From: Watersipora subatra
Lineage: Eukaryota > Bryozoa > Gymnolaemata > Cheilostomatida > Watersiporidae
Length of the DNA stretch: 64,000 nt
Direction: 5' to 3'
NCBI RefSeq assembly: GCF_963576615.1
Contig: NC_088711.1
Span: forward strand, 10,720,869-10,784,868
How positions within the stretch are numbered: the stretch's first letter is position 1; every line of letters starts with the position of its first letter. The translations under genes and the position numbers were made by a program. Below the pieces are notes generated by a model. The model made no database searches and had not been told where the DNA came from. It saw only the letters and a program-made list of their open reading frames with translations. Shown piece by piece: positions 32,301 through 44,100 of this stretch.

Positions 32301-35300
32301 GTCCACCTTATACTGTTCCAATGTATTCCTTTCAAACCAACTGAAGAATCATGCTTTATTATATTAAAACTGCAGACACTAATGGTGCGTTTACACTGGC
32401 CGATTTTGTCACCGATTTTGTCGTGCACAGACAAATTTTATGAGTCGGTGTCGGTGTCGGTAGGTGTGAACAGAAAAATCGGTGTCGGCACCGATCTGAA
32501 AGTCGGTGTCGGAGCTACCCAGCAGTGCCCGGTTGCACCGACAAGTCGGACGCTCATCAGCCAATCAGAAGCTAGGAGCCTCTGGTTAAATGAGCCTAGG
32601 CTTTAATGACAGTGCTAAGTTTATGAAACGAAAGGGCTAGGTTTAATGAGAGGCTAAAAGACTGTCATTAAACTTTCCCTCGTTCTCTTTTTAATAGTGA
32701 ACCAGCATGGCTAGCAACGATGTGAACGCGAGAGTACCAAAAAATCAAGTTTTTTTCTTTAATTTAAATTAATTAAAAGTGAATAGCCAGTTGTACGACT
32801 ACTACTAGTTCTACTACTAGTACGACTGTAAATACAACTGTCAAGAAATTTGCCGGCCCTTACTTGGCACGATTTAGATTATGTCATACAGAAATAAATT
32901 GCGTGTGATTTCATTCAATGTTTTATTAGCGAAGGAAATTCACTAGCTGAGGAGCGTACGGACATTAGCTCTGTCCACTAAGTGAGCGTTGCTCCCTTAT
33001 ATACAATAAAATTGCCCGTTCCGGCTAACGGGACCGAGTTAGAACACCGGCTAGCAATGTTTAAATGGCCAATTATTAGGCACGCTAGTGCGTTGATATG
33101 ACAACATAAACGACGACAATTGATCGCATAACGAGTAACAAGGCCAACAATAAAAAGGCAATAAAGAGAGAATAAAAAGGACAACTCATATAATAAAATA
33201 TTTACAGACATATAAAATATATACAAACAAATAATTACAAGAAGTGTAAAGTGTTGGCCCGGCGTCCATCGCACTACTACTACCACAAATATACATCCAC
33301 CATTCGATCTTCTTCATTATTCATTTTATTTATTGTAATTACTCGGACGAAAGCACTGCACGTACAGTTCTTTGCTCGGATTTTCATTGCCTCATCATTC
33401 ATTCATTGCTTGGCATTCAGTAGTTGCTTCTAGCAGTAGTAGTAGGAGCAGTAGTAGTAGTGTAGTACTAGTATATAATTTTTCACATCAAGCGCGTTGA
33501 TTTTTATGTGTAATCGTCTTCGCGTGGTCGGGTGAAGGTCAGAACGGCGAAACGCTGTGATTGGCTGTTGGTACCGACAAAAATCGTTTGATCGTTGCAA
33601 TGTAAAGTGGGAGTCGGTGTCGGCACCCATACGTGAAATGTCGGAGGTACCTGTCTGAGTCGGGGTATTGGCACCTAATCGGAGTCGGTGTCGGCCAGTG
33701 TAAACGCACCATACGGTGTGGTAATGATGACCAAGGCAGGTGTCCATAAAGAACAGACCTCTATCTACAGCATACTTATTATATTGATTGAAAAATAGAA
33801 TTGTATTTAAGTGAGCTCTAAGTAGTCAAATACTCAAATAGAGAAATCTCGAGGAATTCAGCATGAAGTCGTACATAACTGATGTGCAAACACCAAATGA
33901 CAAATCTATCTGCAATGATAATTCCAAAATATGGCAATCCAGAAACTCCATGTTTGATCTGCAAAACTGTAATCATGAAGCCTATCAAAAGGTAAGCACT
34001 AACACCAAATGGATAATAAAAAATCTCCATTTCAAGAGCAGTAGGTAAGATGTGTGGGGTCATTGTTACAACGCACACTTCGTAGAAAGGTCAACTAGCA
34101 CACTCCTGACAGTAAAACTCCATAAGAAAATCTTCCCTCAGCACTGACCAGTATAAATTTAAAATGAGACATGAATGACTTATAGCTATTTTATTTCAAC
34201 TGTCAACACGCATCATCTGATTGTTTTCATAGCAATGTATAGCATCCTTATTCTGCTACTTCTTTCTGCTACCAAGGATTTGGTCTTTCGACCATGATTA
34301 CAAACATAAATGACATTACGGTCATCAAAACCTGCCTTATACGCAGGCTAAAAAGCAATGACACACCCTACTTTTCGTTTCTTACGTGGGACGGCCGACC
34401 GGTAGTACATCCATTTTGGGGTGTAGCAGATGACTGCAAAACTTTCTTCTTACAGGAAACACTCTATGGTACACGCTAATCTGACTCCCTACCAGCCCAG
34501 GTAGGTAAAGTCTTCTCACAGGACACACTCTATGGTACACGCTAATCTGACCCTCTACCAGCCCAGGTAGGTAAAGTCTTCTCACAGGACACACTCTATG
34601 GTACACGCTAATCTGACTCCCTACCAGCCCAGGTAGGTAAAGTAACTCTGTTATGGCATCTAATAATCAGATGGGCCGCCGGAACACAATCATGAGGCTC
34701 ACCTGGTGAGTTATGTCTGGGCGGCACTGAGAAAAATCTTTTTTGTGTTTCCTCATCTGAGGTTTATGTTTATCACAGTTAATCAACTCATATTGCTTGC
34801 CCACCTACAACAGTCAGCAGACGACAAGCATGAACAGAAGGTAATAAAAACATTTAGCATGTTGCGCGTCCCTACGTACATGACTATTATAGTGATTTAA
34901 GATACTATCAGTTGTCTTCTCTTAGTGTAGTATAATACTACGCTAACAAAAGAAGACAACTAATAATAGTCCATACTACATCCAGAACTGACAACTCAAT
35001 GACGAAAAAAAACATACAATTTGAAGATAATGAGCAAGGATTCTCCTAATCAGAACAGGAATCCTAATCCTAATAGGAATCCTAATAGGAACAAACTGCA
35101 GAATTGTGAGCAGAGCAATTATTTTCATGTGTGAGACCTTGGGACTAAAATTTTTGATAAAAGAGTTCCCATAGCAAGAACGAATGCAACTAAGGCATAA
35201 ATAACATCACAAGCTATTGAATCTATCATGACAAGTAATAATAAAAAATTGGTTTTACCAGTATTTATGACTGAACAGAGTAAGCACTACGTTTTAGCAG

Positions 35301-38076
35301 ATTTTCTGTAAAGTGTAAACTAAGCAAATTCATACTGGTACTACTAAATCATGAATCCAAAACAGTCATGGTTTAACTACTAAATCATGAATCCAAAACA
35401 GTCATGGTTTAACTACTAAATCATGAACCCAAAACAGTCATGGTTTAACTACTAAATCATGAATCCAAAACAGTCATGGTTTAACTACTAAATCATGGAT
35501 CCAAAACAGTCATGGTTTAACTACTAAATCATGAATCCAAAACAGTCATGGTTTAAGCAGATTGCAAACTCCAAACTTTGTTATCTAGAAATGGTTCATT
35601 GAAAATTAATCATACAATTGAATAATGATGTATTAATGTTCTAAAGGAGGCATCGGTGAGGTCTCTATTTTTATTTATAATTTTTTCGATTTTCTTAGGT
35701 AAAAACACCTTCAATAAATGCACATATTCATAACAGAGTTTGCAAGCAGATCAATCTAATGCTTTAGCTAACAGAAAGCAACTGAAATAAAACAAAATCG
35801 TCGGGGTCATTACAAGTTCTCATTGGAGCGTAAGTTATGTGTAAAACAAACAAGTGCATAAATTGCGATGTGAGCATAGCCTAGTGACTCAAAAAACAGT
35901 TTTGTTAGTTAATAAGATGTTAGGCACTTAAGAATGTTGTAGATGAATGGCAATTAACAAAAGTATTTCACATAGGAGTTTTATTAAGCATTTAATTATT
36001 TACTGCTGTAACGTAATTCAAAGGTATCAAACGAATCAATTAATTCAAAAGTAGAAAACGTAAACATATCAAATACAATCAAAGGAAAAACAACTCTTTG
36101 ATCTAGTTGTAAACAAACCAATTGTACACAAGGTGCTTGCACCACAGAAGCTACATCTGTCATGACTATGCATTGGCTGATCTTTGGTGACATTAGAGTT
36201 GGCTACGAGACTAGGATGCATATTTTATGTCAGAACATACTAGTTACTTGGTTTAGCAATAAGGATGCCTTCATAAATTTTAAATTATAAGCTAAAAGCA
36301 ACCGTAAGTTGATGATATTGTCTGTTGAATCGTAGGTTTCATTTGCTATCAGTTGTAGTTTAATTTGTGAATTGCCATGATTCGTTATTTCGTGCAAAAA
36401 GGCCGAAAGCTGGAGCATAGTTGAATGGATTGTCGACAAATCAAGCAGGGTAGTTTGCATGTACGCAGTCTTTGTTCAGACAAAACAAAGGAACTAATTA
36501 CATAGACGTGTTTGTTTGCCACATGATAAAAAACTTTTTTATTCTTTCCCCATATCAATGCATTAAAAATAATTATGCAGCATATTCTCAACCTAATCAA
36601 CCACAAAAAGATCATGCCAGATGTTAAAACTAATACAAATGGGCATGAAAATACAAAAAATAAATAAATACTCGTAGCACCACTCCACAAGCGTGGGGCA
36701 TACAACCAAATAAACAACTATCGGCCAATTTCACTGACAAGCATCCCTTGTAAGCTCATGGAGCACATTATTCTACATCACCTCAATGATAAACTTGATA
36801 AAGTACTGCACAGTAGACAACATGGTTTTAGGCAAGGCCTTTCTTGTGAAACTCAGCTGTGTAGTACTTATCATGATATTGCACGCAGCACCGACCAGGG
36901 AGACACCACTCATGCCGTAGTAATAGACTTTGCAAAGGCCTTCGACAAAGTACCTCACCAACTCTTGATGAACAAGTTATCCAGTATATCTGACATAGAT
37001 GATAAAATTCTTATGTGGATACATGACTTCCTAATGACCAGAAAACAAAGGGTGGTAGTTGATGGACACAAATCCGATAAACTAGCTGTGACATCTGGAG
37101 TTCCACAGGGATCAGTGCTAGGTCCCACACTGTTTTTAGTTTATATTAATGACTTGCCCCAGCAAGTTGACTGCAATATTAGTTTATTTGCAGATGACAC
37201 CTTGATATACCAACCCGTAAACTGCCATGCTGATAAACAACGATTTCAGGTAAACATTAATGCCCTGGAATCATGGGCTAACAAATGGAAAATGCTATTT
37301 AATGTATCTAAGTGCTCTGTCATGGTTTTTAATGACAAAAATAACTCTCCCTCAGCTGAATACTTCCTAGACACTGAACAATTAGAAATAGTTGAAGAAA
37401 CCAAATACCTAGGTGTTATCCTACAATCTAACCTGAAGTTTGACAAACATATAGACTCCAAAGCCAGAAGGGCGAGACAGCAGTTAGGCATGATTAAGCG
37501 TGTGCTATATGAGGCTCCTGAGAAGGCCAAACTCTTAGCATATACTAGTCTTTGCAGGCCACATATTGAGTATGCCTCCACTGTGTGGGACCCTTCTACT
37601 AAGCTAATACAACATGAACTTGAAATGGTGCAAAACAACGCACTACGTTTTATATGTAAACTGAAAGGAAGAGATAGCATCACCAAAGCTTTAGATACTT
37701 TAAATATGCAAACACTATGTGAAAGACGGAAGGTCAGTAGACAAAATCTGCTAATGTTACTCCTCTCCTCTGACCAGAATCACAACTCATTAATTACCAC
37801 CTATGATGAATTAATGCAGGACCGAGTTAGTACGACTGTCACACGAGCTGTTGGAAGAGGCGATCCTCCTACTATATATGCAAGAACGTCTGTTTATCAC
37901 AACAGCTTTTTACCAAAGACTGTTCGTGAATTTAAAAACTGTACATCACATCAACAATAAACAATTATTTGCTAATATGGCAATAAATTACAATATTATC
38001 TAGTGTTAACAACTGCTCAACATATGAGGCGTGCCGCTTGCCGCAACCGGCTCTAGTACGTTCTATGAAGAAGAAG

Positions 38077-38109
<33 letters not shown>

Positions 38110-38667
38110 ACCCTAGAGGAGACTGTTGTATTATGGAATTTGTTAGGCTCAGGCTATATTGGTGTCTCAGCTCAAGGCAGTACAGGTGGTCATGGTAATT
38201 ACGGTGAGTGGATAAAACTGGATAAAGCTAATGGGTAAAGCTAGTAGATTAGGTAGTGTAAGGCAGTATGGGGAGGATATAAGGAGGTGTAATGAAAGAC
38301 GGACGCTCTTCTTCATCTTCACATCAATACATGTAAGTGTACATCTTTATACAACAGAGACTAGACGCTCCTTAGCACGTTACAATAACACAAAATAATA
38401 AAAGAGAGTCACCAATCAAACGTCACCACTTCCCCTCTAGTGTTACAGAATGGGTGACAGAGTCGAGTGGAAAATAATCCGAAGAAATGTTTTAGCTAGA
38501 CAATTGTATGATGTATCATGGCGAGGACATACCTTTATAGTTTCTAAGGAAGCTCCCTCCAAAATCACAATCAAACGTTTAGATTGATCACGTTCGTGTA
38601 AAGTCTGTAAATGATGCGGTATCAATTTTTTAAAACTTGAATCATCTCGCTTTGCTTTACCTGCCAT
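20369..38667 (-). CDS. EMG1: EMG1/NEP1, 18S rRNA pseudouridine N1-methyltransferase (6 exons)
   Basis: Six minus-strand exons: 38667-38533, 34804-34703, 29587-29446, 27161-27100, 25239-25087 and 20497-20369 (TGA). All have GT-AG junctions, and the total of 723 bases gives 240 residues, close to human EMG1 (244). Recognised by [15 protein letters not shown] (exon 1), [14 protein letters not shown] and CRPDITHQ (exon 2), [20 protein letters not shown] and [16 protein letters not shown] (exon 3), [14 protein letters not shown] (exon 5) and [20 protein letters not shown] then AFEEAW (exon 6). EMG1 is a SPOUT-fold dimer that uses S-adenosylmethionine to methylate N1 of the pseudouridine in helix 35 of 18S rRNA, and is needed for 40S assembly in the nucleolus. 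The C-terminal [10 protein letters not shown] block is part of the cofactor-binding knot; the arginines of [10 protein letters not shown] contact RNA in the family. The gene spans 18 kb because its introns hold a LINE, three TIR elements and several minisatellites. No break is seen in any exon. Confidence 0.96.
20849..20893. repeat. Short 16-bp tandem repeat, about 3 copies
   Basis: Three near-copies of gttactgcctgac in EMG1 intron 5. Confidence 0.6.
22353..22580 (+). CDS. Small open frame of unknown function inside EMG1 intron 5
   Basis: A plus-strand frame from ATG 22353 (75 codons) is rich in Glu, Lys, Thr and Pro at its N-terminal half ([17 protein letters not shown]) and ends [11 protein letters not shown]. 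Composition looks more protein-like than chance frames nearby, but there is no recognised domain, signal peptide or clear splice or poly(A) context. It lies antisense to EMG1 within an intron. It could be a fragment of a retroposed or lineage-specific gene. Confidence 0.3.
   Translation: MDKTEEQYSLDEADTKTPPTPEKERAQSLYINKPKYVDPLLQIDSVMSTCEVNQLSRVYPKYFKLCRPNETESNL
24176..24262. repeat. 32-bp direct repeat, about 2.5 copies
   Basis: Repeats of ccctggccgtacttgtcaat with gtgtcagtaa following, in EMG1 intron 5. Confidence 0.7.
25608..25635 (+). repeat. 25-base match to the R4-like LINE 3' coding end
   Basis: The run gatcttgaggcgagtgctca plus aactc is identical to the segment near 7038 in LINE copy 2 (codes ILRRVLKL). 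The flanks differ, so this is either a tiny fragment or part of a related, diverged element in EMG1 intron 4. Confidence 0.45.
26320..26895. repeat. Imperfect tandem duplications in EMG1 intron 4
   Basis: The block cttgatattgttagctatga recurs (with small changes) near 26334, 26443 and 26699. The two later copies share a further 150 or so bases up to the block aggagagatataaacatata, ending near 26630 and 26890. Confidence 0.8.
27646..28682. mobile_element. Non-autonomous TIR element with repeated GGGGTAAGTGCACC motif
   Basis: The left end tagtcaagtggggtaagtgc is matched in reverse complement at the right end (gggtcaagtggggtaagtac), both preceded by TA, consistent with a TA target duplication. 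Inside, the motif ggg(t/c)aagtgcacc occurs several more times in both orientations (near 27672, 28033, 28098 and 28451). No transposase frame. It lies in EMG1 intron 3. The DNA transposon superfamily is not assigned. Confidence 0.75.
28942..29445. repeat. 42-bp minisatellite built from the EMG1 exon 3 splice donor
   Basis: Eleven tandem 42-base units on the plus strand (aggatacgtacccataagta...) end exactly where EMG1 exon 3 begins (minus strand). Read on the minus strand, each unit carries cttatgggtacgtatcc, the same TTATGG|GTACGT that forms the true exon 3 donor at 29446/29445. The unit nearest the exon has TTATGA|GTACGT. Units are nearly identical, so amplification is recent. Confidence 0.95.
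30313..30784 (+). CDS. Two-exon small acidic-tailed protein inside the TIR element
   Basis: Exon 1 (30313-30330) begins ATG and codes MNQQFV, followed by a strong donor (gtg|gtaagt). Exon 2 (30446-30784) follows acceptor ttgttttag in phase 0; 118 residues in all. It starts with a GA-repeat-encoded ERERE, has a basic stretch (ILRRSRI), a helical middle ([18 protein letters not shown]), and an acidic end [12 protein letters not shown] that resembles a SUMO-interacting motif. AATAAA follows near 30976. No family recognised. Its position between the element's TIRs suggests the element carries it, or that the element grew around a gene fragment. Confidence 0.5.
31102..31379 (-). CDS. Last two exons of a minus-strand acidic frame inside the TIR element
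   Basis: Exon 31379-31302 has an acceptor-like ctctcctag and a donor GTATGT; exon 31140-31102 follows acceptor ttactgcag in phase 0 and ends TAG. The product end is strongly acidic ([15 protein letters not shown], then [12 protein letters not shown]). No upstream exon was found, so it is partial. It converges on the plus-strand frame in the same element. Family unknown; could be chance. Confidence 0.35.
31415..31715. repeat. ~150-bp direct duplication inside the TIR element
   Basis: Two diverged copies share cttgtgaaaaccttgaataa (31421; cttgtgacaaccttgaataa at 31570), then gatgattttaaaaa and ctacgtttagta at matching distances. Confidence 0.75.
32382..33712. mobile_element. Non-autonomous TIR element (ATGGTGCGTTTACACTGGCC ends)
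   Basis: The first 22 bases (atggtgcgtttacactggcc plus ga) are repeated in exact reverse complement at 33691-33712. Next to each end lie several gtcggtgtcgg repeats, a subterminal array. Inside are CTA/TAG-rich runs near 32800 and 33440 and no transposase. No clear target duplication was seen. It lies in EMG1 intron 2. Superfamily not assigned. Confidence 0.85.
34452..34650. repeat. 66-bp minisatellite, 3 copies
   Basis: Units with actctatggtacacgctaat begin at 34461, 34527 and 34593. The array ends about 50 bases downstream of EMG1 exon 2 (minus strand), in intron 2. Confidence 0.92.
35343..35555. repeat. 36-bp minisatellite, 6 copies
   Basis: Six nearly identical units of ctaaatcatgaatccaaaac plus agtcatggtttaacta in EMG1 intron 1. 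Confidence 0.95.
36668..38106 (+). mobile_element. CR1/jockey-type LINE, 5'-truncated, reverse transcriptase intact
   Basis: An open frame without breaks runs from about 36668 (upstream of the first ATG at 36758) to 37960. It begins inside the RT domain with [11 protein letters not shown], then [20 protein letters not shown] (palm), [20 protein letters not shown], and the catalytic FADD at residues 144-147 counted from the ATG. It ends in a thumb and C-terminal region with [15 protein letters not shown]. The 3' UTR is only about 105 bases and ends in (GAA)n at 38066-38106, a typical simple-repeat LINE tail. The endonuclease half is missing. It is inserted antisense in EMG1 intron 1. The intact frame suggests a young insertion. 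Confidence 0.88.
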
Positions 38668-41138
38668 AGCGAAGGTTGGATGTTACGATTTCTCAGGGCG
38701 ATCTCGCAAAATTCAGCATGGTTTACGCATCATTAATTTTAAATGGTCAGTCGGCACAACAACTCCCAATAAAAGATAATTTTATAAAAACTTAAAAAAT
38801 AATGTTGGAACGGCTATAATTGCCATAATACGCGGATTACTGTCAGAGCTTTTTATAGTAAAGGTTTGGCCAATGAAATCGTATGGGCAGTTATAGATAA
38901 TGCACCACCATCGCTTCAAAATTGATTAAATGCTTTTTTCGTGCTAATAAATTTGCTGTTAAATAATAGGCACAGACAATCAAGTTCTTTGAGCAAGCAG
39001 ATTATTTCAATTTTTTTTTATAAAAGATGACTTTTATGTTTAAAAACCTACCATTGTACAATTAGATTGACTTAATTTATCCATCTTTAAACTCCATGTA
39101 TTAATAGTTTTGCCACAATCAATTATAGAAAAAGAGTATTGTGGCAGCTTGAACCATGCCATATGCTGTATTGTTTTTGTAATAACATAGTTATGAGAAT
39201 ATATGCTAATCCTAATGCTTGTGTTTGGTTTGTAGCCTGCCCATCCTAAACTCTGTTAAAACTGCTGTTCTGTTTTAAATTGTGAGGTTTCTGATTTTGG
39301 ACATCACAAAGATTCACATAAAAATAAGAACAATTATCTCTCAATTGGATTGTATGCAGACCTGCCAACTCAAGAGTGGGGCAATGCGTGAGATTTAATT
39401 TTGGGGCAATTGATGTATCAATGATAGCATATATAAAATTTTGGAAATTGGGGCAAAAATCTCACGCATTTCTCACGCATTTTCATTTTTTCTTTGGGGT
39501 GATTGCGTGAGTCTCACACTCAATGCGTGAGAGTTGGCAGGTATGGCAATTGATGTATCAATGATAGCATATATAAAATTGTGGAAATTGGGGCAAAAAT
39601 CTCACGCATTTTCATTTTTTCTTTGGGGTGATTGCGTGAGTCTCACACCCAATGCGTGAGAGTTGGCAGGTATGATTGTATGGTGCATTCACGAGTTATT
39701 TTATTTAACCAGTTTTTAAATTTGGCTATTATCAAAAACTGGCTCTCAGAGTTACAAAGAGTTTGGGTCATTTTGTTGTATGCATATTAGTAACTCTCAA
39801 TGATTCTGCTCAATTCATTTTTGTTCTGGTTTTTTAAACCAGAACCATTTGCCACTTTTGAATTACACATCAGCCGCATTAGATGTTTTCGATAGATATG
39901 AAAATAATATCCCGGGATGACAGCGCACGGTGTTATTGAGGTTATCGTTACGAATACTTGAAGGCTGCTTGAAAAGCAACAAGTTACAATGTATAAAATA
40001 ATGCAAGATGCTTTTGAATTTGATAGTTGCAGCATGTATAATAGTCTAAGACTTATCTCTATATGATCACTTGCAACCAATGATTGTCAATAAGAATATT
40101 TGTCCAGCATATTTGTATTTATCCTTCCACATATGACAAACATCATTTTCTATTCGTGACTTTCAATGTGAATTTCAATTCCCATCGTGACTCCAACATA
40201 CTACATCTACCATTGTATGTTTCAATTTATGAACCTTTTGTTACTACAATCTTTAATTCCCTATTCAGACTCCTTCGCCATACCATTAGATTACCAACTT
40301 TCAAAACACATTTGTTCAACTCACTCAATAATTCCGTATGTCTGTCTTCTCATTTTTGGTTTGGCATTAAACACAAAACTTCATTTTGCTCATGATTACT
40401 AACGCCAATAAAAAGATCTATATACATAATATAGTATGTATTTATATACATACATAGCAATGTGTCCAGAGGGCTATATGTTTACCTATGTATTACAACA
40501 CTTGGAAACATTACCTTAGTATGCAGATTTTGGTTTTTAGTTAGCAGCCGCAAATTCATGAAGTACATGTAGAGTTCCTTTTATATCCAAGGCTGACAGA
40601 GAACTTTATGATCCAATTCTTTTGGAAGTTGCAGACATGACTCAAACACAAATAAAACAAAAGTTATAAGTATTATTTTATCTATATAATTTGTGAAACA
40701 AGAGGCTGAGAAAGGATGAAGTGAAGCATTTAGCATAAACCTGGGTATCAACCGCAGGTAGAAGTATCATATAGTCAATAGCTACAGTTGAAAATAAACC
40801 TGTCACCCACTGTGCTCAGGCCATAAGTTGCACAGAGTTTACTTGAAATTTTGTGCTTTGTAGAATATAGCAATTAGACTCCAGATTTGAATGATTTTCT
40901 TACCAAGGAACTTTCCCAGCATTAAATGTAAAAATTAGCTGAAAGATAAATCCAAATGGTTTTTAAATAATTTTATTAGACTGTCATTTCCTTTTTTTGA
41001 GTTTTTGTTCAGTGTCCTTGCCACTTCTACTGCTGAATCTGCAAATATTTTTGAGAGGATTTCCTCCTACTATCATCTGTTTTCTGTAACCAGACGAAAT
41101 CTGCTACAATCGCTACAATCACAGGCTACTCAATACGG
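38668..41138. other. EMG1 5' flank to the coiled-coil gene; one MITE, no gene
   Basis: It holds the EMG1 promoter side (no TATA box recognised), the hAT-type MITE at 39357-39674, and AT-rich sequence. A plus-strand frame at 40084-40395 ends with a run (TFKTHLFNSLNN) vaguely like LINE C-termini, but this is not enough to call. Confidence 0.4.
39357..39674. mobile_element. hAT-type MITE with 8-bp target duplication
   Basis: Ends cagacctgccaact / agttggcaggtatg form short TIRs. ATTGTATG flanks both sides (39349-39356 and 39675-39682), the 8-base duplication expected of hAT elements. Inside, a 140-base segment starting ggcaattgatgtatcaatga is tandemly duplicated (39405 and 39545), the second copy 11 bases shorter. 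It carries many cacgcatt / gcgtgag words. Confidence 0.9.
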
Positions 41139-44100
41139 CTAGGTTTGCCGCTCGATCTGTAATAGCCTTTGGTCCAAGTTGGTCAGTTCACTTCTGATTG
41201 CTTGAATTTCCCTTTGTAGCATACCGTCTGTACCTCGGATGTTATTCATAGTCTCTAAAGCAGTGCAAAATAGTTATTTATTATATGGTGCACTTAGTTG
41301 GTGGTGATTATAGTGGTGCTAATGCTACTCATGCTTGGTGTTTTACTCGTCATGTGAATCTCCATTAAGGCTTGGTCGCACTATGTCGCTGTATGTCGGT
41401 GTTAATTGTGCAACACCTCGGTGATCGTCTGTGACAACAATGTTCACACAATCACAAACCCACCCATATTTGCATCAGTAAAATGTCTGCAGCATAATAT
41501 TATCCTTATACAATACAGTCGCGGAAATGAGAAAATACTAGTCCTGCAGCAGCTGTTATGAAAGACAATATGGATTGACCGTGACGGCCAATTTTTCAGA
41601 ACAAGATGCTATTTAATATTACAGAAGAAGTATGGTTAGAAAAGTTTACAAGTCATCTACTTTGACATACATGCTCTATAATTACATTTTGTCAAGCTCT
41701 AAATGAATTCTAATAAACAGACCTAAATGGATTAAGTTTGGCAGTAGCGAAAAATAGTTGTCAAGCATTTTTTACAAACCGCTATGTTTTGGTAAAGCCA
41801 CATTCTACAGTATTTTATAAAAAATTGTCAAATAATAACCTTGTAGCTTGTCTTCAAGTAAGCCCATTTGTGCTCTCACATCACCGAGTTCTCTCTTGAT
41901 ATGGTTTTCAGTCTCCAGACTTATGCGCCAGAGCTCTAAACATATTACAAACGGAGCTGACAGTCAAAGGTGTTAAGTTACTAACAGTTAAGCATGCTAT
42001 TCAGTTTTTTCAGATTTTAAATTAATATAAATTATATTTTATTCGAAGCTTAAATTGGGACACAAACTACAAATTACACCACAGTAAGGTTAGTCCTATT
42101 TGTTACTAGCAGGTAGAAAATTACAGTAGATGTAGTTAATAATATGTAAAGAATAAATGAAGTGAGCGAGCAGCCATAGACTAAATAGTATTTAGTTGTG
42201 GAGAAAAGAATTTACACAGTATATTCGTAATTATAAGGCGTAAGAGTGGCAATTGTGGAGTTGTATGCTCTCAACGCTGTGGAGTTATTATCACAATGAC
42301 TCAAATTTTCTTGTAATCATACGCAACAAAAACAACGATTATGCTATGCTTTATCCTCTAAGTTGTTTTTCTATTGCAATCCTTCTGTAATCAATGATTA
42401 TTTGATTAGGTCACAATGAAACTATTGACTTACCTTCATCACGTCTCTCTGTTTCCTCTTCAAGTTCTATAACAAACATGTTACTCACATGTTAGTGTAA
42501 TGACTGAGTGTTGGGTAGTAATTTTTGCTTAACAATAGTTTTCAGTAAACTTCTCTTAGTTGCTTAGAGTTTAAAAGCATTAAAACTCTGCATCGAGCAT
42601 TGCCCTAAACGTGCATGAACATGACCAGTTTTAAAGATATTGTATCAGTATATGTAGCCAAAACATTGTACCAAAACTCTAGAGCCATGCAGAAGTATAT
42701 TTTAGATACTAGAAGTAAATAATAAAGATTTTCTATGAGTATAAAGAAAAGGAACTCGAATGAACAATACTTTAATCAAGTCCTAGTGATGACCTTAGGA
42801 AGTCCTCTAAGTGACATCTCTAAGGATTTCTCTCTTCATTACCCTCCATCACCAACAATCAGTTATAACTCAAGGCTTTGAACCCAGCTATAATCATGCC
42901 ATAATCGTCGTGGCTAATAATAGTATATAAAAACCTATATGTGAAAGCTTAAAGCTTCACTTTATTTACATGAGAAATTTTTCTATAAGATGAATACTAC
43001 ACGCAGTCTGAGCTTGTCTGTATCGAGATCATTAGTTTAAAGTTGCTTTTAAATAGGAGCTCAGAAATCTCCAAAGAGCAGTCATAGCTAATTGCCAGTT
43101 TTAACCAATGATATAAACCCCCCCATTATATATCACGGGGAGGTTTATATCATTGTTCTAACATACCATCATAGAGGAGGAGGTACCAGTCTATGTACTA
43201 AATCAGTTGATTGAGTATTTTTAACCTTAGTAGATATTAGACAACGATTATAACTAAATATGAAGAATATTCAGGGAAAAACTGCATCTTTTTTAATTTT
43301 GGGCATTGCCTTTTTATGTCATTTGGGAATTATCTTCTCATGTCATTTGGGAGTTATCTTCTCATGTCTTTTAGGAATTGTCTTTCCATGTCTTTTTAAA
43401 AACATCTCACCTTTACTGATGTTTTACACCAGTTGTGCAGTCTTAATATTAACTCCTTTATCTGTATCACATTAAGTAATGTGTAGTAACTTGGTATAAT
43501 GCTCTACTTATTGCTTCTTATTGATTATTGCTGTAACTTGTATTGCTTTTGTATTAATGTAGGCCTAATGAGTGTACGTTGATGTCATCTGTAAACTCTT
43601 TTAAAAATAAATATAGTATTCAGCGATTATACATTCTCATTTTTAATGGCTAAATTGGTTTGTGGTCTTTGGGAGACTGTGACATAATGTGACAATCACC
43701 CAGGGAAGACAACTTCGCACAAAGTTTATGCAGATGGTGCCTCTTCATTCATTGGGAGACTGTCATGTATCTTTCTCATGCAAAAATGAATCATTGTCAT
43801 GGTTTATTAAAATTTCCGTTATGTTTTTAAAGGTGAGAATTGTCTCACCTTCGGTCCCTTGCCTGTGTTCCAGAATTTGCGTCTTAAGGGCTTCAATTTG
43901 ATTCATATATAACATATACTCTTTTTGGCTTCTGTCTAGCATTATAGTCATCTCTCTCTTTTCCTCGTCACATTTCCTCTGTTTATCCTCAAGCCATTGG
44001 TTCCTCTCTTCCAGCTGAGCTTGCAGCTGTTTGCTCTCAGTAAACTTGTCTACGATCACTGAAATAATCAAAGGAATTATTAATTAATTTGTCATGTGAG

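Noticed and set aside
33863-34048. Plus-strand frame [14 protein letters not shown] followed by gtaagc
   Set aside because: A possible first exon by signal, but no partner exon in phase and no recognised domain; lies in an EMG1 intron on the other strand.
34706-34900. Plus-strand frame with a donor-like end ([19 protein letters not shown])
   Set aside because: It is the shadow of EMG1 exon 2 on the opposite strand.
40084-40395. Plus-strand frame with TFKTHLFNSLNN near its end
   Set aside because: Only a weak likeness to LINE C-termini; no RT motif or tail nearby.
41360-41420. Possible TIR end (cttggtcgcactatgtcgct)
   Set aside because: Resembles a MITE terminus but no matching opposite end was found.
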